A DNA stretch of 64,000 bases, taken from assembly GCF_902686445.1 (NCBI RefSeq), contig NC_062227.1, forward strand, positions 23,242,777 through 23,306,776. Direction: 5' to 3'. A model generated the notes under the pieces. It searched no databases. It was not told where the DNA came from and was given only the letters and a program-made list of their open reading frames with translations. A program made the position numbers and the translations under genes. Shown here in pieces: positions 24,019 to 35,714 of this stretch; the first letter of the stretch is position 1; every line of letters starts with the position of its first letter. Origin of the DNA: Sciurus carolinensis (lineage: Eukaryota > Chordata > Mammalia > Rodentia > Sciuridae).

Positions 24019-24930
24019 CTGCAAACACAAACAAGAAAATACCCAGGAAAATGTGAAAGAAGAATCTATTTAGTGTACATGGAAATGTGTGGCACAAAAC
24101 ACTGAGTGTATTTAGTGGCTGTTAAATCCTATCACTGTTGTCAACACCAAAATAAAATAAATATAAATTTATCTGTGGAATGACTATAATAAAATAGTCT
24201 CACATTGATATAAAGAAAACTTAAGTATCTCTTACCAGTTTTTCTATATTTCTGACAGGCAACATTGACTCCATATGTTAATTATTTTAATGGAGAAAAT
24301 TTAGTTTAAAATTATACATAATTAAAATCATCCTGTTTTTCTTAAAGCTTGCTTGCTTGTCACTTATAAGTTGTTGGTGTTACTTATTGCTGCCATAAAG
24401 GACACACATACTTTTTTTCAGCTCTGGAGAGCTTTGAATAAGTGTAAGCGCCCTTTTACAACATCACACCAATACAATTAAAATTTCCACATTAGCACTG
24501 AAAATATCCACTTACTCTTCCCATCAGTTGAACTGCGAGAAGTAAATAGACCAACAGCAAGTAATGAATTGTGTTTTCTTCCCATGTTAATTACTGCCTA
24601 TAGTAGGAGGACAGGGAACTGAAATAATGCTGTGGCCACATCATCCCATTTCCCTGCCAGGGGGACTCAACAGCTGTCTCTTGCTCTCTGGCCAGCAGGT
24701 TAAAAACCTGAGTGCTCAGAGCAACATGCTTCATTTATCAGTACTTCTGGACCAGTGGCCACTGTGAGAGCAAGAACATTCAGCTGCACAAAAACACATG
24801 GAATCTGAAATCTGTTTTGTTGAAAAGAGTTTGCATCTTGAAAACTGATGCAGTGCTCACTCCAACCTTCCCAGCGGCTCTGCCTGTTGGGAACACTTCC
24901 TGTGTCCTTCCCAGGAAGGGAAGTGCTTAC

Positions 24931-25104
24931 ATCCATCAGGGCAGCATTGATGTAGTTGCTGCTCTCCCCATCGATGGTGATAAGGAAGGGCAGGCAGCGG
25001 TCTGGGGGCAGGATGTCCATACACCGGTTCTTCTCATGGTTCCGAGGTAAGAGTGCGATGCTGCAATCTTCCACACGCAGTGTTGGTGTCACCATATTTA
25101 GGGT
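24931..25104 (-). CDS. PTPRM: PTPRM exon (174 bp): D2 N-terminal lobe
   Basis: Fifty-eight codons, phase 0 at both ends, from [20 protein letters not shown] to [11 protein letters not shown]. It holds the D2 counterparts of the KNRY region ([15 protein letters not shown]) and of the SDYINGN strand ([11 protein letters not shown]). In D2 the KNRY tyrosine is replaced (KNRC), removing the aromatic residue that packs on phosphotyrosine in active domains. The acceptor is tttcatcccacag and the donor gtaagcact. The choice of PTPRM over PTPRT rests partly on this exon, where PTPRT as I recall it differs at several positions. This is the longest exon in the window. Confidence 0.96.
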
Positions 25105-26117
25105 CTGTGGGATGAAAGAAGGTGTATGACCTCCAGGTTCAGCCATGTTGCCACCAGTGGCAGGATTTATGCATTTTTATGGCTTGACGGTATGAATGCA
25201 TGTATAGAAAACACACTGTTCCCACAAATATGTATGATTAGCACTGTGTCAAAAATATAAAAAAACTTAACCAACTTATGAATTGTATTTTTATAATTTC
25301 CTATTTAATATTTTCAGAATATAATTGAAACCACAGAAAGCAAAACCTCAGATAAGGGGGACTACTGGAATAGGTTAAATAAAATACATTAATTTTTTTA
25401 AAGGGGCGCACGAGGAAGAGAACAGTTCCACAGTACATGTGTCTCATATTAAGTTTCCTTAGGCTGACTGCAAGATGACTCCTTCAACTCCCCTAAAAGT
25501 CCCATTAAATTTTGTTCTTTTCTGTGCTTTGATTTTGTCCTCAGATTGCCTATCAGACATAGAGGCCAGAGGCAGAGGCATAAGGGCCACTGTTGATCCC
25601 TGGGATTAAGTGCCTTAGAGTCTAACTAGAGCTGTCCATCTGGAGATCTGGGCCTAGAGTTAGGTATACTTAGATAAAACATGCATGTTGGGAGCTCAAG
25701 TGAAAAGTAAGGCCCAGAAAGAATTCTTAACAAGCATTTCTATATTTTGCATTCATTCATGGTTGGTTATACTATGAACAGGGGCCTAGGTGCTGGGAAC
25801 TGCTTGGTGTCTACTTGGAAAGGTAATGATACCTCTGTTAATTTTGTCTCCCTCCACTGGGAACATCTGGTGATGCCTGCACATGTTTGGCATGGTGCTC
25901 ATATCATAGACATCTAGAGGGTAGACCTTGGAGGGTGGCAGGGCACTGCTAAACACCCTACAGGACAATACTGCAACAAAAAATTGCCCAGTCCCAAATG
26001 TCAATAATTCCAAGGCTGAGGAAGACTGGGTTGGTTCAAGGGATCAGGAGCTGACTTTGAGATGCCTCTGAAAAAACAACATCAGAATCAATCACCTCTT
26101 CTTCTAGCACAACTTAC

Positions 26118-26267
26118 CCGAAATTCCTCTTTAATTTGACTTGAATTTGTCTGTGGGTCCAGTTTGTTCATGTCATAATATAGAGACCTAACTTGGGAAG
26201 CAGGGACAGAGGTGTCTCCACAAAGACAGGCTTCGAGGATGGCATCATGAATAAATACGTACTGCTC
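26118..26267 (-). CDS. PTPRM: PTPRM exon (150 bp): end of D1 and D1-D2 linker
   Basis: Fifty codons, phase 0 at both ends, starting [19 protein letters not shown] and ending SSQIKEEFR. The EQYVF start completes the Q-loop region of D1 and the amphipathic helix that closes the domain. The rest ([19 protein letters not shown]) is the short linker and the first helix of D2. The acceptor ends tttctccag and the donor is gtaagttgt. The acidic and polar linker composition and lack of hydrophobic core fit a solvent-exposed inter-domain hinge. The order and spacing between a D1 exon (28058-28193) and a D2 exon (24931-25104) fix its place. No anomalies seen. Confidence 0.96.
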
Positions 26268-26825
26268 CTGGAGAAACAGATGAAAATAGTTAGCAATGGA
26301 GAAATCAAGGTAGCCCTGAGAGCTACAGGAGGGAAGACACTATCAGTTTTAGCTCCACATCATCAAGATAATGGGTACAACATATTCTTAACAGAAGCGA
26401 ACTCTAAGGCTTTATTTGACAGGACACTGGGTTTCCTGAACATTATGTGTGACAGAGGAGTTCTATGTCATTGACCATGGGTAGGAAGACAAATTGGGGC
26501 TTCATGCAGAATAAACCAATTAGACACTGATGCAAACTAGAGTAGGCATAATGCTATATTGATGGTGGCTAAAATACCTCTGTAATTCTGATTTCCTGGA
26601 TTTGGAATAAGCAGAATTTTATATCTGTGTTGAAAAGAGAACTTGCTAACCAAATAAATGGAGAAAGGTCCAGGGAAAATTGACACTGCTCTGAAGACAG
26701 TTCTGAACACTGGAAACTACTTCTTTCAAAACATTAAATAATGTGATAATTATGAAAGCTCTTAAAAGTTCAGAGTACAGCTTTTGATATGGGTACAATA
26801 AGCCTACAGTTTAAAAATGAGTCCT

Positions 26826-26893
26826 CTAGAGTGTAGCTCAGTGCTTGTGTAGCAAGTGTGAGGCCCTATGGCCTGCAAAACAAAAAAAAAAAT
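26826..26893 (+). repeat. Decayed ID SINE
   Basis: TAGAGTGTAGCTCAGTGCTT, GCAAGTGTGAGGCCCTATGG, then an A-rich tail. The B box is largely lost. Confidence 0.65.
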
Positions 26894-28057
26894 CAAAAAC
26901 AAAAAACTGCAAAAAACTAGCATTAAAATGGGTCCCCTAATTTTGACAGGGCATTGACTTTCTCTATAATTAACCAGTGCATCTTTACCATATTTATTGT
27001 TGATCTTTAATTATATGAAATGTTAAAGTCTATCATTACCATTAATTTCTATAAATAGGATTTGTATTCTCAAAATTAGCTTACTCCTATTAATTCAAAA
27101 AGGAATTAAGAGTGAGGACATGGGCATGGCAACATTTGATAGACTGTAAAGAACATTAAAAATATTTCTAAATCATTATTATCTTTAAAACAAAGTATCC
27201 ATACTCTAAAGAAAAGAGACCAGATTGCAGCAGAGATTGATTCCATCACTTATGTTAAATAAAAAAAATGGGATTAGGTTTCCCAGTAGTTATTGTAAAC
27301 TGCAATGTACTATCTAAACAAAGGGATTCTTACTTATTCTTCATTCTGCTCCATAAATCACTATCTAGGTGATGGGTTGTTATGCCTACTTACAATGATC
27401 AAATATTAATAAAAATAGGAATGTCCTAGGAATAGGTTGTAAACCTTCTCAAAAAATTAAATTCCCTATATACTTTGAATTTCAATTTAGAGAGTTCCTA
27501 GTTGGTATAGAGTACTTCTATAAAATAGGCAACTTCCCATGTTGCCATGCTACTGGAAAGAATTTTCAGGGACAAGAGGCTACTCTTCTTCCTAGTATCC
27601 CTGGAGAAGAATAAAATGTACAGAGATTACCCTAAAGCCACTTGGTAGATACCTAGTTATTCTCAAGAGTGGTCTTGCTCTGGTTCACAGCTAGTTTAAA
27701 AGATAGAATAAAAAGAAATGGTATTGGAACCTTGAGTGCTTGATGTAGAAACTCTACTGGGTCCCTTGACACAGAAAAATGTGCAAATTTAGGCTCATGG
27801 CTATAGATTCTGCTACCAGGAGTGACTTGAAAGCTCCTTTTTTGTTTGTTTAAAAAAGAAACAACAAAACAGAGAGGAAGGAAGGAAGGGAGAGGTATGG
27901 GGAGTGGGGGAAGGAGGAAACAGGGATTTCCCTAGATTATCCCTAGGGCATTCTGAAGAAAGAGTTGGCAGGCTTTCTTTGGCCCTTGGCTGTGGAGGTG
28001 GGGATGCAAGGGCGACACCCAGGACCAGACCACAGGAAGGAGGGCAGGTTGCAGTAC

Positions 28058-28193
28058 CTCTGTTTGCACCATGTTCACCCTCCGCGACCGCAGTTCCCTG
28101 ACGCAGTTATAGATGTCTACCACCCCTTCCCTTTCAGCCATGTCCAACATTATGTCTATGACGATGAAGCAGCCAGTCCTTCCTGCACCAGCA
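28058..28193 (-). CDS. PTPRM: PTPRM exon (136 bp): D1 P-loop arginine and C-terminal helices
   Basis: Starts with the last base of the split serine codon, then [16 protein letters not shown] and on to [11 protein letters not shown]. The Arg of HCX5R is codon 28178-28180; with the Cys of the previous exon it completes [10 protein letters not shown]. The remainder is the conserved helix with the DIYNCVREL and VQTE motifs. The Gln-containing Q-loop that positions the hydrolytic water continues as EQYVF in the next exon. The acceptor is a T-rich tract ending catgcag. The donor is GAG|gtactg, which departs from the usual gtaagt at positions +4 to +6 and so is relatively weak. Phase 2 in, phase 0 out. 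It is 247 bases from the previous exon, the shortest intron in the window. Confidence 0.96.
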
Positions 28194-28440
28194 CTGCATG
28201 AAAAAAAGGGGTCCATCAATGGAGGTAAAAGGACCATTAAGCTGCTACTACTTAAAAAAAAATTTATTAAGGTGTAATTCACATAAAAAAAAACCCCACT
28301 AAAAAACATACAATTCAGGCATTTAGCACACTCACAATGTTGTCCAAGTGTCACCTCTATCTAGCTTCAAAATACACTCCCCATCTCCCACCCATAACCC
28401 ATGGTATACTTCTTTAAGAAGCGCTGGGAGCTCTGCTTAC
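28194..28440 (-). other. PTPRM: Shortest PTPRM intron (247 bp), splitting the D1 signature motif
   Basis: Phase 2 intron between the catalytic Cys exon and the P-loop Arg exon. Donor gtaagcaga, acceptor tttttttcatgcag. More than half of it (about 28255-28385) resembles the L1M 3'-end consensus, antisense on the plus strand (ttattaaggtgtaattcaca). Confidence 0.9.
28255..28385 (-). mobile_element. L1M 3' fragment inside the shortest intron
   Basis: Plus strand TTATTAAGGTGTAATTCACA, CATACAATTCAGGCATTTAG, CACTCACAATGTTGTCCAAG follows the antisense L1M 3' consensus. It fills over half of a 247-base intron. Confidence 0.65.
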
Positions 28441-28595
28441 CTGCAATGCACCACCAATGGGCCTGCATTGGGTGGGCTCTTGGATTTGACCTGTCTGACA
28501 AATCCCAGCAGGCCGGTGGCATGGTAGGGAACCCCATGGTCCGGCCAGCCAGTGAAGTGAAACTGTCTGATCTCTCGGATTTCATGAACGCCTCT
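28441..28595 (-). CDS. PTPRM: PTPRM exon (155 bp): D1 WPD loop and catalytic cysteine
   Basis: Encodes 51 residues plus two bases, from [10 protein letters not shown] to PLVVHC. It carries the [10 protein letters not shown] loop; the general-acid Asp codon is at 28539-28541. It ends with the nucleophilic Cys of the PTP signature, codon 28443-28445. The next serine codon is split AG|T by the downstream intron, so the P-loop is assembled only after splicing. The acceptor reads aaatgcag and the donor gtaagcaga. Catalysis: the Cys thiolate attacks phosphotyrosine while the Asp protonates the leaving group. Near the 3' end the sequence reads SPPNAGP where I recall SPPSAGP in human, a conservative surface change. 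Both active-site residues are intact, so D1 should be catalytically competent. Confidence 0.97.
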
Positions 28596-31500
28596 CTGCA
28601 TTTCCCGGTCAGCCACAACACAGAAGAGAACAAAGGAAAATAAAAGATAAACTCCAAGAGCAACCAGGGGAGCACAAACCACCCCTAGGTAGCAAGCCTA
28701 GGGGCAGATAACAATGAGTTGCTGGGGAAGAAGGTCATTCATAGATTTAACACAAATTAATCACACTTAGAAAGAGTTTGTGGGTGGAAAAAGGAGGTTG
28801 TGCTTGGAGGATGCTAATTTAAATGTGCAATTCCAGTAAATGCATGGATCTCTGGTTCTTTAAAATTCCTTACTAAAAAGTAGGCTATGTTAAAAGCTGC
28901 TTAATACTAGCTACTGAAATGCAAGACCTTTGTTCTGAATCTTCTGTATCCTGGTACCTCTTTGTACCAGGTGCTCAAGCAGGGCACATACACTGTGCAT
29001 GCTCAGAAAATGTTTGCTGGCACAATGCATGTACCTACTTTCCAACCAGACAGGCTGGGGAACTCATTTTCATTTGCAACTCTATTTTTCTCTTTAATTT
29101 GGGTCAACATTTAACCCAGACCTCAAATCACTGACAATTTTGTGACTATAGTGCTCCAAGTATTATTGAAGGTGTTAGGCTGCAGAGATATAAAAACACT
29201 GTCTCCTGTCTTCCAGTGATGGTCCCAGTCTACAGGAAACAGCCATGTAAACAAATGTATCCCATGGGAATAAAGAGGTGCTTTTGCAACTGGAAATTGG
29301 AGGAGGCGTTGCCTGTCACTGACCTAAAGGGACCTGAAGGAAAAATATTTTACTCTTGTTTTGTTTTTTAATTTGCTTGAGAGTAATTAAGCTGATCATC
29401 AGTTTTGTTTTCTAACTATGAGTCCACATTTTAAGACTATGATTTATGGCAAAAGTGTATTTTGAAAATATAAATTACTCCACACACCAAAGCTGCATAT
29501 AAATCTGGGATCAAGTTTAACTTTTTTCTGTCTTCTCACTGGATAGCCATTGACTAAGTACCATCTCTGCATTTTGGTTTGATTACATCTTAAAGGTAAA
29601 CATGTGCTGACCTTATCAAATTCTCCATTGAGCACTTTTTAGTGAACAAAGAATAAGTTCAAAATTTTATATGCTTGGGAAAATGTGGAGAGGCAAACAA
29701 ATATGAATTTTGAGATAAGACTTGTTTACTACCAATGCGTTAATATGTCTAACAATTCACAGATCCTGAAGCTTTATTTCTGTGAAGATATTCTTAAAAA
29801 AATATTTTTAAGACATTGATAGAGTTTTATTTTATTCATTTATTTATATGTGGTGCTGAGAATCAAACTGAGTGCCTCACACATGTTAGGTAAGTGCTCT
29901 ACCACTGAGCCACAACCCCAGCCCAAGATATTCTTTCACAGAGTTTAAGCAATAAGGAGTTAAACAGTCAGGGATTCACAATGCAAATCAACATTGTCAT
30001 CTACCTAATAAGTGCAGTAACCCCAGAGTAATGTTACTAGGTGGTTAGGAGCCCAAATTTCTTATCCCTGAAAAAGTGATAACATTTAACCAGCACCAAA
30101 GTCTCCATCAAAAGACATGCAGTTGAGCCTCTGTCACCTTCCAAAGCCCTAGAGAACTTCACTGGCTTTATGAATCATGACTTGGGCCGAGGTGCTCCTA
30201 AATGTGGAGTGAGCATCCCATAACCTGGGAAAGCTTACCAGCAACAAATACACATTCATTCCAAAGGGGGAAAGGGGGCGTTTCTAGATTTCAGCCTAGG
30301 CATCACCAAACTCTGAGCCCCATCCATCATGAGAAGGGCTCCCAACTGATCTAAGACTCATTCTCTGAACAAGGTAAATGTCAGTTTCTAGACCGCAGAA
30401 AAACTGTTCCCAGAATAAATCTCCACCCTCTAATATGTTTATTATTGCCAAGATTAGCAAAGGAAATTTCTTCTGATCCAACTTTCATTCTTGTTCATGG
30501 ACACAAGTTTCTCCTTTTGCTATTTTGTAACACAATTAAGGAAGAAAATCATAGATGCAACTAGTGATCACAGCCTAAATACTTCCCAGCTGGATGCTAA
30601 TTACATTTTCCCTTTAGTTTTCATTATAAAAGCATTAATGCTATATAAAAAGTCATTTAATTTTTTCCATGTAATATAATGGGAAGGGAGAACCCCTGTC
30701 ATAAAATAGTGCCTACACAAAGTGGGTGCTTAATAAACATTTGAAGAATGACTCAATCACTAAGTGCATGTTCTCTCTTTGAGATGGGGGATCATATTTC
30801 CACTGCCTTTTGATCCCCCTTATATGAGAAAGAAAAAGCAGTCATCAGATGCAAAACAGGAATTCTTCCGTTTGAAATTGCAACTATCTGCTTGTTTTTC
30901 AGAGTGTAGTCTAAATCCATTTTTCACCTTTAGGTCCTTTGCAACACACTCTCAAAATAGAATCAGAATTGCAGGAAGCTCAAAGTATATCCCTAACCAT
31001 TTGTTTTCTTTCCCTTTTAATGACAAAGTTTCAAACCTACAAGAAATATTCTACAAGAAATGTTCTACAGAAGTCCAACGATTTGTTTTCCTCAAAGATT
31101 CCAATTGCCCAGTTAGAAACATGTCATTTTGATTTCCCCCAATGCATTCACAAGCTCTTCCTTGCACCACCTCTTCTCTAGCTATCTGATGAATAAAATA
31201 ACTGGGTGTTTCGGAAACATTTCTATGCAGCTGGGAATGCAGCAGAGTACAATAAGAGGTTAAAAAAAAAAAAGAGCAAAGAAACAAACAAACCCTTCCT
31301 TTAGCAACAGAGATGCATTTTTAGCTTATTAGAGGGCTGTCTATTGTTCAAAGAATTCCATGTTTAAGCAATGGCTTAAGAAAAAAATATTGAGGGTCTT
31401 TTATCGCTGTTTTAATGCAGTTATTCATGAGTGCTCTTGCCAAGAGCCATACAAAAATCCTCCACTTTTTTTTTTCCAATCCTGCCTAAGAAGGAAAAAT

Positions 31501-32832
31501 TCGACATCAAAGTGTGAGGTTCAGAACTTGAAGAATTGAGTCAACCAGAACCTCACATTCTTTGAAGTCTCCAAGCTCCTGCCTGCTTATTAAAAAAGAC
31601 AGGCTAAGAAAAAAAATGCTAAATAGTAAAAGAAACAGATTAAAATAAACTAGTCTTCTCAGCCTTGTGACTGTCTGACAAATTTGGATTTGCAAACCAG
31701 GAATGATAGTTCAAATTATCAGTGTAAATTAGCCAATAAGCAGGTGCTGCTATTTCCCTGAATTTTCTAAACCTGGTCTTGTTAATCCAAAAAAGTGCAT
31801 TTAGATGCAATGAAAATACTGAGTAGAAAGGAAGGCCAAGAGTGAATTGCCCAGCAGTCTGCTTATAACCCAGTCCTCCAAGGGGACCTGCTACCATTAA
31901 ATGAGAGTAAGCAGAACAAATTCATGACAAAATTGCTGCATCCAGTGCAGCTGTGCATGGCTCAGTGATGGAGAACAAGCTCTTGATCGAAGTCTGTGGG
32001 CCTCTGGAAGGCAGAGTGCTTCTCAGCCACGACACCTCCACCTTCCCCACAGCCTACCTGTGACACTTCTCTGGATGGACTGCAGTTTGCTTCACCTCCG
32101 GCCCCTCCCTATGTCAGCAAAAAGAGGGGAATAAGGAAATTCCCTGTTATGCCCTACAGTGCTTCCCAGAGAAGAAGCCCCATCCATGCACATGGGATGA
32201 GGCAGGGCAGAACCAAAGCACAGCATTCACCAACACCAGCAACTACGAAAGGCTAAACTCAGTATGACAGTGAATATGAATGAATGCGCTGGTTCATGCA
32301 AGAGTGTCCTGGGTCTAATGGACACTGGTCACTTAGTTTTCCAGGTAGGTTGATTCTGCCTGGAAAATCCATCATTCCATGTGGAACCACAGGCCTGAAA
32401 GAGCCCTATGGAATTCCGAGGGATTCCAGGAGGAGTTAGGACCCGTGTCTTACCACTGATACCAGCTCACTACTGGAAACCCTAGTGGACACTCAACGTG
32501 GATGAAATTTATCAAACCTGAAGGACATTTATCAAAATTTCACAAACTGTTCTGTTAACAAAGAGAGATGGGCAGAATAATATCAACCGGGTTAAAAAAG
32601 AAAATAGACAAATAGATGTTATCTTTTGGTTTAGTTGCAAAACATAGATTATTATGAAATGGGAATGATTTAATTTAAAGATGGAAGTGAGTATTATAAA
32701 ATCAGAGGGCAAGATGCAACCTTGAAAAAAAAAACCAGACAGAGCCTACCTGCATTTAGGTATGAACTCATATAACTGATGCTAGATAAGTTAATGAGGC
32801 TAGTATAGCACCACCAGAGCTTTTAAACTTAC
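28596..32832 (-). other. PTPRM: PTPRM intron (4237 bp) between YWP and WPD exons of D1
   Basis: Donor gtaagttta, acceptor aaatgcag. Contains an ID-like SINE at 29826-29924, a possible MIR/L2 tail at 30690-30760 and otherwise AT-rich sequence. The open frames in 30764-31132 and 31996-32256 have no codon or family signal and are not called as genes. Confidence 0.85.
29826..29924 (-). repeat. ID-like SINE
   Basis: Plus strand GTGGTGCTGAGAATCAAACT, ACATGTTAGGTAAGTGCTCT, ACCACTGAGCCACAACCCCA. T/A-rich tail at low end. Confidence 0.8.
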
Positions 32833-32949
32833 CTTTTCAACTGCAAATGTTCTGATCACATATTCTGCCAGTAGTTCTGTTTCTATTAGTGTAACTTTAA
32901 TGTCTTTATATATCTCTGTGTCATCTGGCCAGTATTTGCAGCATTTGAC
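32833..32949 (-). CDS. PTPRM: PTPRM exon (117 bp): D1 beta-sheet segment [10 protein letters not shown] to FAVEK
   Basis: Thirty-nine codons, phase 0 at both ends. It begins [10 protein letters not shown], continues through a stretch rich in Ile/Thr/Glu and ends VIRTFAVEK. This is the YWP motif and the beta strands that lead to the WPD-loop region of D1. The KCCKYWP start aligns with the PQYWP start of the D2 exon at 20455-20580, showing the same intron position in both domains. The acceptor ends ttctgaag and the donor is gtaagttta. It is isolated between a 21.3-kb and a 4.2-kb intron. No stops or indels are seen. It is too short to carry regulatory information of its own; identity rests on the match to PTP mu and the frame continuity with both neighbours. 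Confidence 0.95.
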
Positions 32950-35345
32950 CTTCAGAAAACACAAAGGAAACTATGAGTTTATTTATTTATTTAATTATTT
33001 TTAGTTCCTCCAATGATGGGTCATGCTATGATTTATACAATCAAATTTGCACAGAAAATTAAAAAAAAAAAACCATATACTCAAGAGCAAGGTCTATTTT
33101 TTTCTTTTTTTCTCTTTCCAGAAAAAAAATTTGAATCATAGGAGGAGTAAGGTTTGGGAAAATGATCTAAATTTAACAAACTGTATATATACTACAAATA
33201 TCCCTGGTTATAGAAACCATTCCTTTTCCATGTGTCTCTGGAACTCAGGGGATAGCTGGGCTTGGAAAAAATAAACCATGATGGGAGTTGGCAATATTTT
33301 AGCTCCTCCGAATTTTAAACTTCTTTAGGTTTCAGAAAGTGATTAACATTTTTTGAGGAAGAGTGAGGAGAAAATCAGAACTTAACATTCAAGATCAGTT
33401 TTCTTTTTCTGAAGAAGAAAGCAGCACTGTGGTTTTCCCTAGTTAGAACTACAGATTGATTTTAATATGAGCAAATATACAAACACAGTCTTTTCATGTT
33501 ATCTGAAACCTCTAACCAGAGGATTTTTCAGATGTAAGAAATTTGTTAGACTTGGCCTCCTAAAATTTGTTGTTGTTTTTCATCAGCAAAAGCTTAGGAT
33601 GAGGCTGAGCAGGGACCAGTCACCTCTGATAAGCTCTGTCCTTGACCTCTTTAGCCTCTCTGAATTCCTGGCAGTTCCATCTACTTCCATCCATGGATGA
33701 ATTTTTATTCTGTAACTCCAGCTCTATTCCTCCAAGTGCTCAGTTTGGTTTTTCACTTACTTTATGGGCCTCTTCCCTTGGAGGTCCCGCCAGCACCTCA
33801 AAGGCAAGATGTCTAAAACAGCATTCTTTGCCCCACATCCATGGCTCTCTTGCTGACTTCTACGTTAATGCCATTACAATTTCTTCCATTACCCAGACAC
33901 AAAACTTGGCCAATTCCTTCTCTAAAACCCAAGTCTAGGTGAGTTGCCAAGTCTAGGAGTATCTTTGAAATACCTCCCAGAAATGGTTTTCAACTTTTTA
34001 ATTCCCTCTGCCACATTGTGGAGTCTTCTTGCATGGATGTGCTATACAAACTAGCACCAGAAAACCCTTGGCAAGAAGAATCCACTAGCTTAACTTGGGC
34101 TGCTCAAGTATCACCTATTTCCAACCACTGTCTGTGAAATTAAATAGAAATTCTTCAGTCTGGGATATATGGACCTTTTAGAGTTTGGCCACAACTTGTA
34201 TTCTCAGCCTTATTTTCTATTTATGTTTTATGTTCAAGGATAAGTGGCTTACCCTAAATTCCAAATATGCCCCATGATCCACACTCTGCTCAAGCCCATT
34301 CCTTCCTTTTAAAATGTCCTCCTCCCACCCAGTTCTTCCCAGTTGAAGTTTTTTTTTTTTCATTCTTGAAAGTAATCTCAAATGCCATGCTCCTCAAAAA
34401 ATCTTTTCTCCATAGATGTGGACTCATGAAATGAGCTTGTTTTGAGTTAGGATAACACCGTCTCATAGGATTTTACACTTATTACCAGTCAGTAGGCAAA
34501 AAGTGTTTAGTTTTTTTCTGCAAACCCTGTAACACCTGGTCATTGTGCCCTGTATGCACTAAATAAGCAGTGGACACACAGAGTTGAATTTCTTGGAGAA
34601 AGAGAATCACTGTGGGAAGAGGATTTCTAGACTGGGAAAGTTTACACAAAGGACTATGGGCTGAGAAGAGCCTTCCCAGAAATCCAGACACCTGTGGTGC
34701 CAGTCATTGTTCCAGCTGCTTCCTTATGAGCCATTTTGGCAGTTGTAGGTTAGCCTTATTACCTCTGTTGGCAAGGTACAAATCAGATATGCTAGGAACT
34801 GGAGAAAAGTAGAGCACAAGCCAAAGATGGGAGTTTCCAGTCTTCTTTGGCAGTTTTTTCCCCCTTCTTGTTACTGGGAACATTTTCTATGACATTATAA
34901 ATGAATTATCTATAGTCTCTCATAAATTTAGCTATTGTACAATATCTAAAATATTCCAGAGTAAGAGGGACCCATAATTTCTTTTCCTATAAAGAAGATA
35001 CCAGCAGGTTGTATATGTGTGGAGATGTCTAACTTGACAGGAGTCATAATTTCATTTATAGAATGTCTGGCATTAAAGCTTTACAATGAGAATGAACAAA
35101 TATGGTTATATGGCACACAATGTATTCTCTGCTGTGTTGGAATTGCTTTTACACTTTTGTGACTTCAATTATGCAAGTGGAAGGTAGTGGACAGAACTAC
35201 AAATACAGTTCACGTGTTCGTTTTTTTAAAATGAAATAGCTCAATGGCACACACATACAACTACAAAATTCACACCCACACCTGCCACCTACGATTATAC
35301 TGGGGCTATCTTATCTAATAAAAAATATCTCATCTAGGTGTATCT

Positions 35346-35438
35346 CTTTTTTTTTTTTTTTTTTCTGAGGTGCTGGGGAACCCAGGGCCTTGTGCTTGCA
35401 AGGCAAGCACTTTACCGACTGAGCTATCTCCCCAGCCC
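35346..35438 (-). repeat. ID SINE
   Basis: T tract then GAACCCAGGGCCTTGTGCTT, GCAAGGCAAGCACTTTACCG, ACTGAGCTATCTCCCCAGCC. Well preserved, likely young; about 280 bases from the CpG island. Confidence 0.9.
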
Positions 35439-35714
35439 TAGGTGTATCTTCTCATAAGTGAATTTACTAACAATAGGATCAACAGATATATGGCATTTTG
35501 TGTGATTATCTATTTTTCTACATTAGACTCTATCCTTCCTGATCTCAGATTTTCAATAAATATGAGCGTGTAGAGAGAGGGTGGCTTCATTGAGGTCCTC
35601 ACCATTAGGGAAACTTAAAGCGACCTGCAAGAACTGAGGGTCAGAGTTTCTCTTTGGGATGTTCTTCCCCAGCGATGAGCTCATAATTCCCTTGGGCAAA
35701 TTAGGGATCCATCT

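Larger units (their letters stand above)
18888..24930 (-). other. PTPRM: Three PTPRM introns around the D2 exons (1567, 3306 and 912 bp)
   Basis: The introns occupy 18888-20454, 20581-23886 and 24019-24930; the exons between them are listed separately. The first contains an L2 fragment. The second has CTTT-rich and oligo-A/T tracts (20690-20725, 23038-23058, 23289-23304) and otherwise no recognised element. The third has no recognised repeat. No second gene is apparent on either strand. Confidence 0.8.
25105..28057 (-). other. PTPRM: Two PTPRM introns flanking the D1-D2 linker exon (1013 and 1790 bp)
   Basis: The introns are 25105-26117 and 26268-28057. The second contains a decayed ID SINE at 26826-26893 and a purine-rich GGAA-type tract near 27870-27910. 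No other gene signal is seen. Donors are gtaagttgt and gtactgcaa respectively. Confidence 0.85.

Noticed and set aside
24712..25050. Plus-strand open frame over the D2 exon
   Set aside because: It is the reverse complement of a conserved PTPRM exon; the minus strand carries the family match and splice sites.
31996..32256. Pro/Ser-rich 86-codon plus frame
   Set aside because: No splice context, no homologue recognised, AT-rich intron around it.
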